A DNA stretch of 64,000 nucleotides, taken from positions 310,001 to 374,000 of the forward strand of contig JAJTUP010000050.1 in the NCBI GenBank assembly GCA_021399435.1, written 5' to 3'. Numbering within the stretch: position 1 is the stretch's first letter; every line of letters starts with the position of its first letter. Made by a program: the position numbers and the translations under genes. The stretch is from Diaporthe sp. PMI_573. Its lineage: Eukaryota > Ascomycota > Sordariomycetes > Diaporthales > Diaporthaceae. Positions 1-10,704 of the stretch are shown here, piece after piece. A model generated the notes under the pieces. The model ran no database searches. It worked only from the letters and a program-made list of their open reading frames with translations, and was not told where the DNA came from.

Positions 1-2140
1 CAGACTCTGTCTCTGCGTCCGTGCCTGCATCTACAAAAATGCAGTCCTGGAAGTCGTCCTCGAGCTCTAAGAGCAACTTCACGTCAGCCGTCTCCCAGGA
101 TTGGCCGCTCGGCATTCTCCAAGGTGTCTCTTGGGCCGTCTCAAGTCTTCTTAACACCCGACTATTCATATATATGAATGTCAATTTATTGGTGCTAGTG
201 ACAGTAAGACGATTGCGAATCTTGTTGTGGAGGAAATTGATCGTGGAAAAAGATCTCTCAGAAGGTACGGAATTAGCCAAAGCGCCCAGGACTTGTTTGG
301 CCAATACAGCAAGTGATACATTCATAGAACGAAGATACCGCCAACTGTCAAGGACGTGTTGGTGGTGTGGAGTGCCCTCGGATGCTGCTCTGTATATGCG
401 ACTTCCTGGGCCAAAGAGGTTGCCCTCCCGAGCCCTAAATTGACAAAACTCCCGGAAGATATTGCCGTATTCATCGGCGTTGGTGTTGTCCTCAAGAAAG
501 TTGTGTGCTCTTCTGACAATGTCTGTGGTCAACAAATGGTGCTTCGGGTCGGTAGTGGCAGGGTCCAAAGCAAAGGCCATGTAGTGTATGTCGTCCGTTT
601 GCGCGTCAAACCGTTGCTTTCGTAACGCTTTCAGTTCTTGGTAGTTTATTAGTGGGTCTTGACCAGCCTTTTCCAATGCGTCCCATGAAGCCTGAATGGA
701 TAGCCAACGTGGAATAACCTCGCCAAGACCCGCGCGGTCGCGTTCTGAGTTGGCTTGGGCATGGCCAATCGGCTGAAGAACTTTGAATAACATTTCCAGA
801 TTGGCCCAAAATTTGAGATCATTGATATATGATATTACCTAATGTAGACTTAACTGTGTCACTTGTTCCTCCTCTTTGATAATTACCTGCTTCATTCTGT
901 TGAGAATAACTGGATTGTGTGTGAAAGCTTGAAGGGCGTCTTTGTTGTTAAACACAGACTTAATAGCAGCAAGTTGTGTTCCCCAGCGTGTGATTGCAGT
1001 AGTAATGAACGCCTTGCGCTGCCCGTAGCATTCCTGCTGATGAATGCGAAGCCTTGACAACTGCAATTTGGCTTTCTTAAAGAAGGCAATGAGAAAAGTA
1101 GCCTTCCCAAGAATTGGCATCTACCGCTTTGACTCCACAATGTCTTTGATAAGCAATTGAAGTCTGTGAGAATTGCACAAGATATAAAGGCAGTGGCTGA
1201 ACTCTGGCAGCACCTTCATTTCTCGATGAAGCTTTCTCATTGTGCTACATGTATCTATACAGATAGCATTTAGCCGCGAGAAATTGTGTCCGAATATTTC
1301 AAGAAGAGATGGCTTGATAAGGCTCAAGGTCGTTAATACTGTGTGATTATAATCTTTGGTATCAATTATCGTCCAGTAAAATGCAACTAAACTAGGAATC
1401 TTAATGGATATATTAATAATTCGGTTGCTTGAGATATTATCGGAGGCATCAAATATAACGTTAAGATGCGGGGTGTAACGGCCTGCAATGTCCAGCATGG
1501 AAGCTGTTGTATTGGCACTACGTACGAAGATTCTAAGCTTGAGGAGGGGAGAAGAAAGAAAAGAAACTCGCGATGTGCGACGCGTTGGAGAAGTTTAATA
1601 ACCGTGGTCCGTGCCTGTCGCAGGGGCCAGCCCCCCTGCCAGCACCTTGTGGTGGTGTCAGCCCGTCTAGTGGTGACAACCGCCACACGGGGCCTCGTCC
1701 AGAAGAGCCTTGACACATTACTGATAGTCCAGGTAGACAGGGTCGAGGAATAAGGCAATTTAATTGCAATCTAGAGGTTTATATGCCGAATTTAGCATTT
1801 GGAATAGTTTCAGTGTCTCAGGCTCTTCATAGAGGGAATAGGGTTTGCCGGAGGTAAAGACTGTGACGGCAGCTTGACGGTCTAATGCATCCTTAGATGC
1901 TTTGCTAACACTATCCAACTTAGTGTTAATGAGCGGTTGTTGGCTGGGAATGACTTCATGAAGCTGTCGATATGCGGTGCATTGCGTGTGAAGGTGTCGA
2001 AGTTGTTTGGAGGTATGCTTTGCTATAGTCTTTGAGCAGAGCTTGCAGACTACACGGTTTAGAGTAAAGCCCTCTTCTGAAGCCGGCCGGAAATATTCGT
2101 CAATGCCATGAAGTTTAGGACGACCTCCCCGATTGGTCAT
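1..2140 (-). pseudogene. decayed hAT-family transposase (runs off left edge)
   Basis: Read on the minus strand this is one hAT transposase broken into pieces. The N-terminus (2140-1760) starts MTNRGGRPKLHG and has a BED-like zinc-finger pattern (VCKLCSK then H..H..C). A middle block (1498-1121) carries the DUF659-like stretch IFDASDNISSNRI and CSTMRKLHREMK. A further block (1120-839) has TRWGTQLAAIKSVF. The C-terminal dimerisation region reads ANSVPSERSFSTINFLHNKI near 295-225 and stays open to the window edge. The parts lie in different frames. About 150 bp of GC-rich sequence with a short palindrome (near 1619-1640) separates the N-terminal and middle blocks and looks like an insertion. Such proteins cut and paste their own element through terminal inverted repeats. 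The broken frames mean this copy is almost certainly inactive. The left end lies outside the window. Confidence 0.85.
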
Positions 2141-2391
2141 ATTGACTCAGTAATGACCATAAATAGTTGTTATCGGTAAAGAAATCTGAACAGCAACATC
2201 GGGGGGTGATAAAGCCTCCTCAGGGGTCGCAACAACTCATGGTCGTCTCCCACCCCAACCCCTTTTGGGATACTCACTAAACCCAGTTAGGAAGGAGGTT
2301 TATGACGGTAAATTACTTGTCAGTTGGGGTTTATGACGTCAATTGGTAACTTGGGGTTTATGACGTCAAAAACGCATCCCTAGTTCCAACT
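2141..2391. repeat. non-coding hAT flank with 19-bp direct repeats
   Basis: No coding sequence is seen. The motif ttggggtttatgacgtcaa occurs at 2324-2342 and 2351-2369, a 27-bp period, with a degenerate copy near 2300. Repeats just outside the transposase start are what subterminal regions of hAT elements usually look like, so this is probably the 5' end of the element at 1-2140. A terminal inverted repeat could not be fixed. Confidence 0.4.
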
Positions 2392-2499
2392 ATGGCTGTA
2401 GATAACGACCTTGACCTCGATCAGGACGTCCCGGATGCTCCTGAAGTAGCAGCGCCTATACCGCAATAGGAAGGCGACAGGGGTTGCAATTAGCGTCCA

Positions 2500-2640
2500 C
2501 CGCGTCCATTCCACCGTCCATCCATCCACTGAAGTGCCTGGTGGATCCATTCCACCAGGAAATTGCTTACATAAGTCCACCATCCATTCCACCAGACCCC
2601 TTGGTGGATGGAGTGGAGTGGATGACCACTCTGCTGCCAT
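2500..2640. repeat. cluster of short inverted repeats (TCCACC/GGTGGA)
   Basis: The segment is built from tccatccacc-like words in both orientations. A perfect 9-bp stem with a 5-base loop occupies 2537-2559. A second imperfect stem of about 20 bp spans roughly 2576-2622. It lies immediately upstream of the first ATG of the RING gene and is unlike coding sequence. It looks like the end of a MITE or DNA transposon that replaced the original 5' end of that gene. A small 25-codon ORF (2392-2469) precedes it; its origin is unknown. Confidence 0.45.
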
Positions 2641-3847
2641 GCGCACCACAACGTACCGCAGTCCGTCGGGACATACCAGTCTTACTATAACCACTGGAGC
2701 TGTGCCGCTCCGAGGAGTCAACCATGATTATGGCTTCGATATGTACGCCCAAGCCCCTGATGACCATTTTGCTGGGGTCCCAGAGGTTACGCTCGTCACT
2801 TTGCGCTCCGATGCTAATCATTGTTCCAGAACATTCGGCAACTTCATGGGTGGAGGAGGAATCCAACCGCCGAGGGCACAGAACTCCCAACTTGTTGGTG
2901 GTCTTGTCGACATCTTCCCTCTCCTTCTTGGTCCAGGAGTTCCACGCGCAACCCACGGTGACGCGGTGTACACACAAGAGGGTCTTGACCGGATTATCAC
3001 GCAGCTCATGGAAGCTAACCCCCAGTCAAACGCCGCGCCACCCGCTTCCGAGTTGGCTATCGAGAAGTTGGAAAAGAAGAAATTGGACAGGCAGATGATG
3101 GGCGATGGAGTCAAGGTGGGATGCACTATCTGCATAGACGAGATGCACCTGGGAGACGAGGTGACAGTTCTGCCTTGCAAGCATTGGTTCCACGGCGAAT
3201 GCGTGGTGCTATGGCTGAAGGAGCACAACACATGCCCGATATGTCGGGCGCCCATCGAAAAGCGAGGCGAAAACAGCGCTGGCGGCAACAACAACGGAAA
3301 CGGAGGCAGCGGCGCTGGAGATGACTCAGGCAACAACCAGCAGCATCGAGCCTCAGGAGCAAGACTTAGTTCCTTTGGCGCGCTCTTTGGCGGCGAACCG
3401 TGGTCGTCCCAGGGAGGATCAGGATCGGGCTCTTCTGCACCCTCTGGCTGGCAGCACAACACCCGGGGTGCCCAAACCCCAAAGGATAGGGAGCGACGCC
3501 TAAACTCAATCAGAAATCTGGCGGGGCCATCAAGCTACGGAAGGTCGCCACCTGATTCGTCTCGTCACGGCAGCCAGCGAAGAGAATCCTGGTCGCCCAC
3601 CAGCCGAGGTCCTACCAGTGTGACCTCGGCTAGGGCTCGGTCGCCCTCAGGGCCTCGTGCACGACTGGGCCGAGTCAATTCATCGGGACTTACAGGAGAT
3701 TGTGACTCACAGCCCTCCAGCCGTGGCAGTAAGAACTCCAACAGAGAGGCAGGGGGTTTCTTTAACTCTCTTAAGTGGATGAGGGGCCGCATGTCTGGCA
3801 GTAGTAGCAGTGGCAGTGGAGACAACAATGGGCGGCGGCGTTCCTAG
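2639..3847 (+). CDS. RING-H2 E3 ubiquitin-ligase-like protein, 5'-truncated
   Basis: The frame from the first ATG gives about 402 residues. A C3H2C3 RING-H2 finger is clear at roughly residues 162-205: CTICIDEM, then VLPCKHWFHGECVVLWL, then CPICRAP. It is preceded by an acidic/alanine linker and the conserved YTQEGLDRIITQLMEANPQ segment. That segment is typical of fungal relatives of the RNF115/126 group, which pass ubiquitin from an E2 to substrate. The C-terminus is low-complexity Gly/Ser/Arg. Family members usually begin with an N-terminal zinc ribbon and a longer disordered region. Here that part is absent and the start is abutted by transposon-like inverted repeats (2500-2640), so the gene probably lost its 5' end and promoter. 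No intron is needed. It could still be expressed from a new start. The RING call is firm; function of this copy is doubtful. Confidence 0.75.
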   Translation: MRTTTYRSPSGHTSLTITTGAVPLRGVNHDYGFDMYAQAPDDHFAGVPEVTLVTLRSDANHCSRTFGNFMGGGGIQPPRAQNSQLVGGLVDIFPLLLGPGVPRATHGDAVYTQEGLDRIITQLMEANPQSNAAPPASELAIEKLEKKKLDRQMMGDGVKVGCTICIDEMHLGDEVTVLPCKHWFHGECVVLWLKEHNTCPICRAPIEKRGENSAGGNNNGNGGSGAGDDSGNNQQHRASGARLSSFGALFGGEPWSSQGGSGSGSSAPSGWQHNTRGAQTPKDRERRLNSIRNLAGPSSYGRSPPDSSRHGSQRRESWSPTSRGPTSVTSARARSPSGPRARLGRVNSSGLTGDCDSQPSSRGSKNSNREAGGFFNSLKWMRGRMSGSSSSGSGDNNGRRRS

Positions 3848-4636
3848 CAGGCACGTTCGGGCTCCGCGCACTTGCCCACACCGCCGCAGCGCAATTACCA
3901 ACCTGGATCATACTTCATTTTGCCAGCTTTCAGGGGACCTTTCTGGAGCATTTCAACCATTATGGTCAGGCGCAGTCGAATTACAAGACAACTGGCACAT
4001 GGTTCCTCACATGATATCCGTGGATAGTTCTATGCAAACTACTGTATAACGTGCCCGGCCCGGATCTCGGCACACCCCCGTTTCAGCACCCTTCCTTCAC
4101 ACCCGACCCCTTTCTTGATCGACATCACAAAGAGTATGGCTCATCTTCGGCAACTAGGTTGCTAAGGATAGAAATTTTAAAAGATTTTACAAGCAGACTG
4201 AGAATTGTGCTGCATTATATACAAGTATCGTTAACTGAGCCTTTAACAGATGCTTAAAAAGGGTTTTGCGATTCCGAAAGTTATTTTATTCCTCCTGCTT
4301 ATCTCACCCACCCCGGCGCCGCGCTTTGTGAAGATTCTATTCGTTCCCTGCCTGGTGCAAGCTTAATTCTGAATACTTGTCTCTTCACAAATGAATGTTT
4401 TGTAACAGTGAAGAAGGCGGGAGCATTTAAAGGGACATTACAAGGAGTGAGTGCCGTTTGCGGAATTAGACGTCCAGAAACTGATGCCAAATCCTAGGGC
4501 ACATTCACAGAATCCGGAAACATCTCGGTGTGAATTTTGCGAGATTTCCAAAACCTTCTGTAGGTCTAAGAATTTCCCTTGCCACCTCCATCAACCGTGC
4601 TCAATGTAATGGCAGGAGTGATGAATATCAACCGAT
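3848..4636. other. gene-free interval 3' of the RING gene
   Basis: This holds the 3' untranslated region and intergenic DNA. Short ORFs here have no recognisable domain and are not supported. Confidence 0.5.
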
Positions 4637-5029
4637 TCATAAGCAAAGTGGCGATGACCTATAAATTTTGATAATATCTTTTAGGGTTGAGGCTTGTGAG
4701 AAATGCGATTGTACTCGGGTTGATAAGAATTCTATGAATATCGCGTCTAAGGCGGAAGCAATCTTCTCGATAGTGCCAGTGTAGTATTGAACCTCTAGGC
4801 GAAGTCTTTGATTTTCTTGGCGAGTCCTGGCAATTTCATCTTCCCTTTGATCTCGCTCTACTTCAAGTATCCTTATGCGACTCAGAAGTCCTCCGTATAG
4901 CTCTTTAGGTATCGTGGGTCCCGCACTCAGCATCGGCCGATCATGGAGGCGGGCTGGTGGTACAGGGCGCCTCTCGGGTACGAGTGGTAATGGGGGCAAC
5001 GCCTTTTCGCGAGCATCACCGGCGGACAT
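4637..5029 (-). CDS. small hypothetical coiled-coil protein
   Basis: An ATG-initiated ORF of 130 codons. Residues 1-40 are proline-rich (ALPPLPLVPERRPVPP). Residues about 43-100 form a charged, heptad-like stretch (RIRILEVERDQREDEIARTR, then ENQRLRLEVQYYTGTIEKIA) consistent with a coiled coil. No catalytic motif, signal peptide or membrane segment is visible. The family is not recognised. Composition looks coding rather than random, but a single small ORF between transposon remnants could be a fragment of a larger gene. Confidence 0.4.
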   Translation of the reverse strand: MSAGDAREKALPPLPLVPERRPVPPARLHDRPMLSAGPTIPKELYGGLLSRIRILEVERDQREDEIARTRQENQRLRLEVQYYTGTIEKIASALDAIFIEFLSTRVQSHFSQASTLKDIIKIYRSSPLCL

Positions 5030-5505
5030 CTTGTTCCCTGCTTAATCCAAACTTTTAGATTGGAAGTTCGTTAAAAGGCAAGCGTACTGTATCAGGTATT
5101 ATTATATGGATTTATAGGCTTCAGATCCCTCTAAAACTCTGAGCCTTGTATATGTTTTTTAATCCTCAAATTAAGACATTTAAGTATTTGAGACCGTTTT
5201 GTCTTCAAGAGATTCATTTAAGGTTTATAATACAGGATAATTACCAAATTCCCGTTTCATCAGCAGTTGCTTTTTACGAATCCTTAATTCGTACTTTTTC
5301 ATTTAGTTAGTTGACCAAACCATGTCAATATTCAGCCGTTGGCCAACACTAGCCTAGGTACAACACAGGTGGGACCCATTAAAACTAAAGGGTTCGTCCC
5401 CTGGGTAACCAGCGACGCTTAGTATTAGGTCGAAATGCTTTACGGAATATTCCCGAGCTTTTTCAACAAAGTAGAAGTTACGGTTGTCTAAGCCACCTTC
5501 GAACA
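5030..5505. other. AT-rich interval without recognised genes
   Basis: Nothing coding or structured was recognised between the two minus-strand ORFs. Confidence 0.5.
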
Positions 5506-6060
5506 TTAGGCTTTTTCATGAAAATCATCTTTAGCCTCGTTATTTACCTTCGCTAACCGAGTCATAGTAGGCTTCGCGGCAGCCATCGAGTACTGGAGGT
5601 CTATTCGAGGGGTCTGCCTACATTTGACCCGCGCTGTCACTCGGTCAAAGGACAGAGCAGAACCCGTATACTGGAGAGCTAGCGGCCGTAGCAGACACCC
5701 TCCGCTCGTTACCGAAGCTTCGGTACCACTCCTGAAGATTCTGGTCCAGGTCCGCGCGTGCATTGTCAAAGCTGTGGTAGCTGGTACGATCCCTGCGTCA
5801 GCCGCAGCAAGATAAGCATAAGGGGTGAGATGCTCAGCAATCTTGATCTGGACCTCCTCTGGAACACCGTTAAGGCTTGTCAAATAGCCCGTTTTGATTT
5901 GATTGGCTGCCTCGTAGAGGCTACAATGAAGTAGATCCGGGACATTTAAATAAATAGCTGCATTGATCAGATCGAGAATATCTACAACTGTTGGAATAGC
6001 ACTTGGGCTGACCGCACGACTGTGCCTAACACGAGCGGGATGACTAATCCCGCTGGGCAC
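5506..6060 (-). pseudogene. headless ORF with Skp1/BTB- and F-box-like segments
   Basis: The open frame is 184 codons but has no ATG before residue ~90, so it is a fragment or lacks its first exon. Residues 24-55 (VVDILDLINAAIYLNVPDLL, then ANQIKTGY) resemble the helical segment after the BTB fold in BTB/Skp1-type proteins. Residues 65-80 (GVPEEVQIKIAEHLTP) resemble the first helix of an F-box. Both matches are short and judged by eye only. The frame begins exactly at a hairpin cluster (6023-6092), which may mark a rearrangement point. Function is not assigned. Confidence 0.3.
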
Positions 6061-6092
6061 CGCACGGAAGGTTTACCTACCAAGCCGTGCGG
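6023..6092. repeat. two adjacent short hairpins at the edge of the headless ORF
   Basis: One hairpin is agcggga-tgactaa-tcccgct (around 6034-6054). The next has 8-bp perfect arms ccgcacgg (6060-6067) and ccgtgcgg (6085-6092) with a 17-base loop. They sit where the upstream ORF loses its start, and precede the retrotransposon leader. They could be transposon ends or a deletion scar. Confidence 0.4.
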
Positions 6093-6542
6093 CTTCCCCT
6101 CCCTCGTTTCATAGCTTAGAGAAGACAACGAATAACCAGACGCAATTGCAACCACCGTACGTACGTACAATCGCCATATGGCAAAGGCCATTCAACACTG
6201 ATCAGTGATTGCTTGGTGCGATCACAGATTGGCAAGAGTGAAGAGACGAGGGCACGTACGAATCCCTGACTACTTCTGCTGAACGAATAGGAACGCGGAA
6301 GAAGCCAGATTCGAACACTCGTGCTAAGAGCCCAGAGATCCCTTCAATCTTCCCGCCAGTCAGGTGGAGCGAAGAGGATTATCTGGAAGACGAAATCTAC
6401 TCTATCCGTACGAACCAGAACTACTCTACTGAACGAATAGGAACGTAGTAGTGGTTAGGGACTCGTACGACTAGGGAAGACAGAGTGTGCACCACGACAC
6501 AACAACGACAATACGCACGATATAACGCGAATACCCATCGAT
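6093..6542. other. leader of the LTR-retrotransposon gag
   Basis: No ORF is supported. The 17-base word ctgaacgaataggaacg occurs twice, at about 6279 and 6431, each in a similar context (ctact before, gta/gcg after). CGTAC-rich words (for example 6157-6169) continue into the gag gene, suggesting this is the element's own untranslated leader. No TG...CA long terminal repeat could be delimited. Confidence 0.4.
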
Positions 6543-8286
6543 ATGTCGTCCACAGCAAACAACCCCGAAAGATCCACACCCGGACCATCCGGCCAGAGTG
6601 GAAATACGATCACGTACGAAGAAATGAGCGAGGGAAGCTCAATCCGCATGCAGATATGGCGTGCGACAACAGACCCCCAGTTCTGGGACCAAGAAATCGA
6701 CCTCGAGCAAGCCCCATCAAGCAAACAGCTTACTACATACTTTGCACATGTAGTAATGGATATTGTACAACTCAATTTGAGCAAAAATGGACTCCTTGGA
6801 TCACTTGTCAATGATTTCAATGGATGGACGATCTACCAATTCAACCAAGTGAATCGTACGTTCAAGAAAGAGCTACTTCAGCTCATGGAGGCAAGAGGAA
6901 TCCAAACCGTGGGGACCACATACGCAGACCAAATCATACGTGCGATTCAAAAGCATAGATCAGAGACACAGCCCCTACCCGCACAACAGCCCTTACAAGT
7001 CAGAGAGACCATCGAACGAACAGAACCCCGACAACAGAGCGAACCAAACGAACCTCCAAGATCCGTACGAGCCAATACGGCCGATATACATACCGTACGA
7101 CAAGCCCCCGCCGGAGCAAGATTCATGCAAGAGGTGGGTAATTTCCCACAGCAGATAGACGGGGCACTCACCGCGCGATCAGTCTATATGGATGGTACTC
7201 CGTACGACCTACCTCCAACAAGGGTGATCTACAATGGACCAATCGACGCCCAGCTAGTCTCTGCATTTCAGAAGGGATGGAGGAAGGATCGCAACTATAC
7301 TGGGAAACCGTACGACCTGCTATACGATAAGGTACGAATCTTTTATCAGCTATTGTCAACGGCTGCAGATTACGAAAGATCAGTACCATGCAGTATTCCC
7401 AGATATCCTGTCAGATCGTGCAGAAGACTTCTACCTCTACCATATTGGACCAGACAAGAGATGGGACGAGATCTACAACCTATTAGATACCCATTTCAAC
7501 ACAAACATTAACCACAGCCAGTACTGGGTAGACTGGTCCACGCTATCCTTTGTACGGCTCCGCAGGGAAAACCCAGACAAGACCATGACAGAAGTACTGG
7601 AAACACTCCTGGATAGACTTCAGCTCGTACAACGAGCACTAGGAGAGGGGTACCAGGGCGAGATAGCACTCCGCACGACAGTAGCCAGGGCATGCCGAGC
7701 TGTACCGGAACTAAAACACGCCCTGGTAAACCAGAAACCAACGTGCGAGGCTCTATTTGCCGACCTTCGTGCAGCACTCCATGTTGCAATGGAACGAGAC
7801 TCTGTGCGACAATTTCCTACGCACGACGCAGAAGTCAATTTTGTGGATAGGCGGTACAACTCCAATTTCAAGAGCCGCCAGAAGCCATCGTACAACAAGG
7901 GACGATTCTTCCAGCAACAATTCCCAACCAGAGCAAGGTCAACTCCAGGGCAAATAGCACGAATACCACCTTCAAACCAGTTTACACGACAACCATTCAA
8001 ACCTTATCGTACGACAGCACAATCATCCCAACCAAAGAAATGCTTTGTATGCAAAAAGGAAGGGTGTTGGTCAACCAATCATTCGGACGAAGAAAGAAAT
8101 CGTGCAAGAGGTCAATACCTACAAGCGTGCGAGGATCTAAGACAGCACCCTGTTGTTGAAGATGAGGAATTCAATCAATACATCCTCGAGTACGAAGGGG
8201 AAGACCCTTTGAGCACAGACCAGACCCATCCGAAGGAGCCGGCTGAGGCCCGCCGGAAGCGCCTTGGCATTTGTGCCCTATGCTGA
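6543..8286 (+). pseudogene. LTR-retrotransposon Gag, one frameshift, no pol
   Basis: Starting at ATG 6543, the first frame (to 7511) has LVNDFNGWTIYQFNQVNRTF and GTTYADQIIRAI. The correct continuation lies in the next frame from about 7355 (ILSDRAEDFYLYHIGPDKRW, then NPDKTMTEVLETLLDRLQLV). An extra base near 7350-7356 therefore breaks one ORF of about 580 residues. Near the C-terminus is the zinc-knuckle variant CFVCKKEGCWSTNH, spaced C-X2-C-X4-C-X4-H rather than the usual CCHC order. Gag packages retroelement RNA into particles. No protease, integrase or reverse transcriptase follows. The last ~20 codons (HPKEPAEARRKR) do not look like gag, so the element is cut at about 8215-8225. Copia versus Gypsy membership is not decided. 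Confidence 0.75.
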
Positions 8287-8450
8287 CTGGGTATGTGCGA
8301 CAGCAGAAAAGGGTAATGAGTCTAACTGAATTTCCACCTAAGGCTTTTGAACCTTAGTATATACCATTTTAAAGTGCCCTCGAGGTATCCTCTTATCTTG
8401 TCCTCCGTTCACAGAATTTCTTCTATCAACTTACCCAGTCTATATACAAG

Positions 8451-9029
8451 ATGGTTAATGAATGGAATAAGTCTGTCGATAGCCCTATACAGCAGTTAGT
8501 CGAAGGTGGCTGGCCAGGTTACGATATTGAAGACGATGCCCAGTACGACGCAGACGTGAGCTTCGACGGATACAGCTCATCGACCCAGAGTAGCGTCATG
8601 GTTGGCGAGTCCACACACAAGACTAGCTATGAGGGTGTCGATACCGTCTTACATAATTTGGACTTTCAGATGAGCACCGCGGGGGTACCGAAGGACGGTG
8701 AAAATCGTTTGACCGCCGTGACCCGCAGCGGAATCGAGGGCTCGCGACGACAGCACACCCTCCTGCCAGCAGACCGCCACCTCAACACCTCCGGTGACGA
8801 CAGCGAGTTCCCGCCCGTACCACCCAGTGATCCGCACGTCCGCATCACTAACGCGCTCCACGATTCCGAGGCAACGCAGGAGCCCGGACACGACTACCTG
8901 GCGTCGAGCCCTAACAGCCCTTTCACACCCAATCCTCCGACACCGCTCGGCCCATCCGACTTCGACGAAGATGGAAATATCATCGACCGGCTCCGACACA
9001 ACAGGGACCCAAAGGAGGCGGAGGATTAA
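8451..9029 (+). CDS. hypothetical acidic, disordered protein
   Basis: An ATG-initiated ORF of 192 codons, preceded by a pyrimidine-rich leader as is common for fungal genes. The product is rich in Asp, Glu, Ser, Thr and Pro (YDIEDDAQYDADVSFDGY; PNSPFTPNPPTPLGPSDFDE) with no recognisable domain, signal peptide or membrane segment. It stands between a retrotransposon gag and a Tc1-mariner scrap. Codon use looks coding and the start is plausible. Function and family are unknown; it may also be the 5' end of a gene cut by the following transposons. Confidence 0.45.
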   Translation: MVNEWNKSVDSPIQQLVEGGWPGYDIEDDAQYDADVSFDGYSSSTQSSVMVGESTHKTSYEGVDTVLHNLDFQMSTAGVPKDGENRLTAVTRSGIEGSRRQHTLLPADRHLNTSGDDSEFPPVPPSDPHVRITNALHDSEATQEPGHDYLASSPNSPFTPNPPTPLGPSDFDEDGNIIDRLRHNRDPKEAED

Positions 9030-9339
9030 TATAAATTATCAGTGTCGAAAAGCGGAAAGTGCTTGATTCTTACCCTTTACTTCACGAGCTAGTCTCTCGG
9101 AAGAAGAGGCTGTAATTATACTCATCGTTCATCATATGGATAATATATCATGCGAGAGCCATCCATTTCTGCATACCGTGGTTGTTCATAATGCAAAGGA
9201 CACCTTGTTTTGTGATTTGGAACTTTACAGATAACTTATTGATAATTTCAACTTATTCCGGTAACTCGACTTTTGCATAAAAAGGAGTTATACGTGGTTG
9301 ATGCTGGTACTAATCGAGCCATGGAATAGCCCCACCCCC

Positions 9340-9745
9340 CATCCCCCATTCTCCATGAAATCACTGGTCTATATGCCCTTGCCCAGAAGAACGACCTATA
9401 TCTCGACGAAATGCAGTGGTGGTTAGTCCAAACGTATGAGGTTGAGATCTCGCTGTCTGCTATCAGCCGGGCACTCGACCAGGCCGACTGGGGAAAGAAA
9501 AAACAAGCCCTGGCAGCCACCCAACGCGACGAGCAACTTAGGGCCGAGTTTGTATTCAAGATCCAAGCGTGGCACCCCAGCCAGTTTGTTTATACCGACG
9601 AGTCTGGTGTTGATCGACGAGATAGCATTCGCCGTACGGGCTGGTCGCCGAAAGGTATCAAGCCGAAACGACTACTGCCCGGTGGTGGTAAAGATCGGGG
9701 TACACGATTTCAGGTTGTGCCCTCGCTGGCGATCAACGGGATCCT
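9340..9745 (+). pseudogene. Tc1/mariner-type transposase fragment
   Basis: The frame reads ILHEITGLYALAQKNDLYLD, then EISLSAISRALDQADWGKKK, then FVYTDESGVDRRDSIRRTGW. These match the end of the helix-turn-helix region and the first part of the DDE domain (first Asp in YTDESG) of Impala/Tc1-like fungal transposases. Homology stops at about 9740 (SLAINGIL), where the frame runs into unrelated acidic sequence. The second Asp and third acidic residue of the DDE triad are missing, so it cannot be active. Confidence 0.75.
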
Positions 9746-9756
9746 CGGCTTCGCTC

Positions 9757-10051
9757 CATTGACGCTCTTGCTTCAGAAGAGGAGACAGACGCAGAAGCGA
9801 GATCAGATACGGACTCGAATGACGAAAATGAGGAGCACGTGCAGAGTCTGCGTGCGACACACTTCGATACCTGGTACGACCCCGAAGACGAGAACAGCCT
9901 GGACGACACAACAGAGTCCGGCTCAATCGACGCAGCCGCCGCAACCGACGACGACCACGACAATGACGACAAGGATGACGTCTATATGGGAGGCGACGAG
10001 GACGAATACGACACTAGCAATGATGCCGAGGATGGCGATGGCCCAGTTTGA
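9757..10051 (+). pseudogene. C-terminal fragment of a very acidic protein
   Basis: From about 9757 a plus-strand frame encodes ALASEEETDAEARSDTDSND, HFDTWYDPEDENSLDD and a long run of Asp/Glu, ending at a TGA at 10049-10051. It follows the Tc1-mariner fragment and overlaps the Copia gag junction. It seems to be the tail of a host or element protein that lost its start. The family is not recognised. Confidence 0.35.
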
Positions 10052-10670
10052 GTCCTCTCGCCATGGCATCTTCCCACCGGTTAACCCATGCTGAAGCTTC
10101 CCGGATATTTCGGGGTGGTTTGATGGCTTGTTTATAAGATGCTAAGACTTCTGTCTTCTCATCCGTCTTGGTCAAGGCACATCTGTTTTCCAGATTCTGG
10201 TGCCATTGCCATAGTAGGTCGTCCTCCCCGCAACATGTGGATTTGTATGCTGGGGAAACCGTTTGGAGTACCCATTTGGTAAGTTTTTCAACGGCCTGGT
10301 TTTCTTCCTTATAGGCGGTTTCAAGTTGTTTATACCAAGTAAGGTCTAGGTTGAATGCCTTAACTCCGTTGTCCGTAAGGTCGGTCATCGTCCATTCGCC
10401 GTTTCCTCTTTCTTGAATAATATCCTCATCTTCCTCCTCGTCGTGTATGGTTTGCGATCTTGCATTTCGCTGCATATGCGGTTTCTTCGTGTATCTCTTT
10501 CGACGAATGTCTGGTAGTTTTGGACGGGGGATGAGGGAAGTCTTTTCTTTGATGTGGGATTGGAGTCCATGCGTTTTGGCCTGGAGTTTGAACTCGTGGT
10601 TCCAGTCGTTCCAATCTTCTGGTTTCGCTAGGAATGCATTAAGGGTCCTCGTATTGACGTAGTCAGTCAT
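10046..10670 (-). pseudogene. Ty1/Copia Gag N-terminal part, 3'-truncated
   Basis: The minus-strand ORF begins MTDYVNTRTLNAFLAKPEDW and has WNDWNHEFKLQAKTHGL, then LLWQWHQNLENRCALTK and AIKPPRNIREASAWVNRWED. This layout is the N-terminal Gag of fungal Copia elements. The next residues (GHRHPRHHC) come from neighbouring acidic-ORF DNA read backwards, so the element is cut at about 10046. Protease, integrase and RT are absent. A matching 5' LTR lies just upstream at 10705-10898. Confidence 0.7.
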
Positions 10671-10704
10671 ATTTGAATCGGCTTGAGGCAGTGAGACTCT
10701 TAAT

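Noticed and set aside
9839..10051. Acidic ORF considered as a separate small gene
   Set aside because: The same frame is open well upstream of its ATG, so it is the tail of a longer broken protein.
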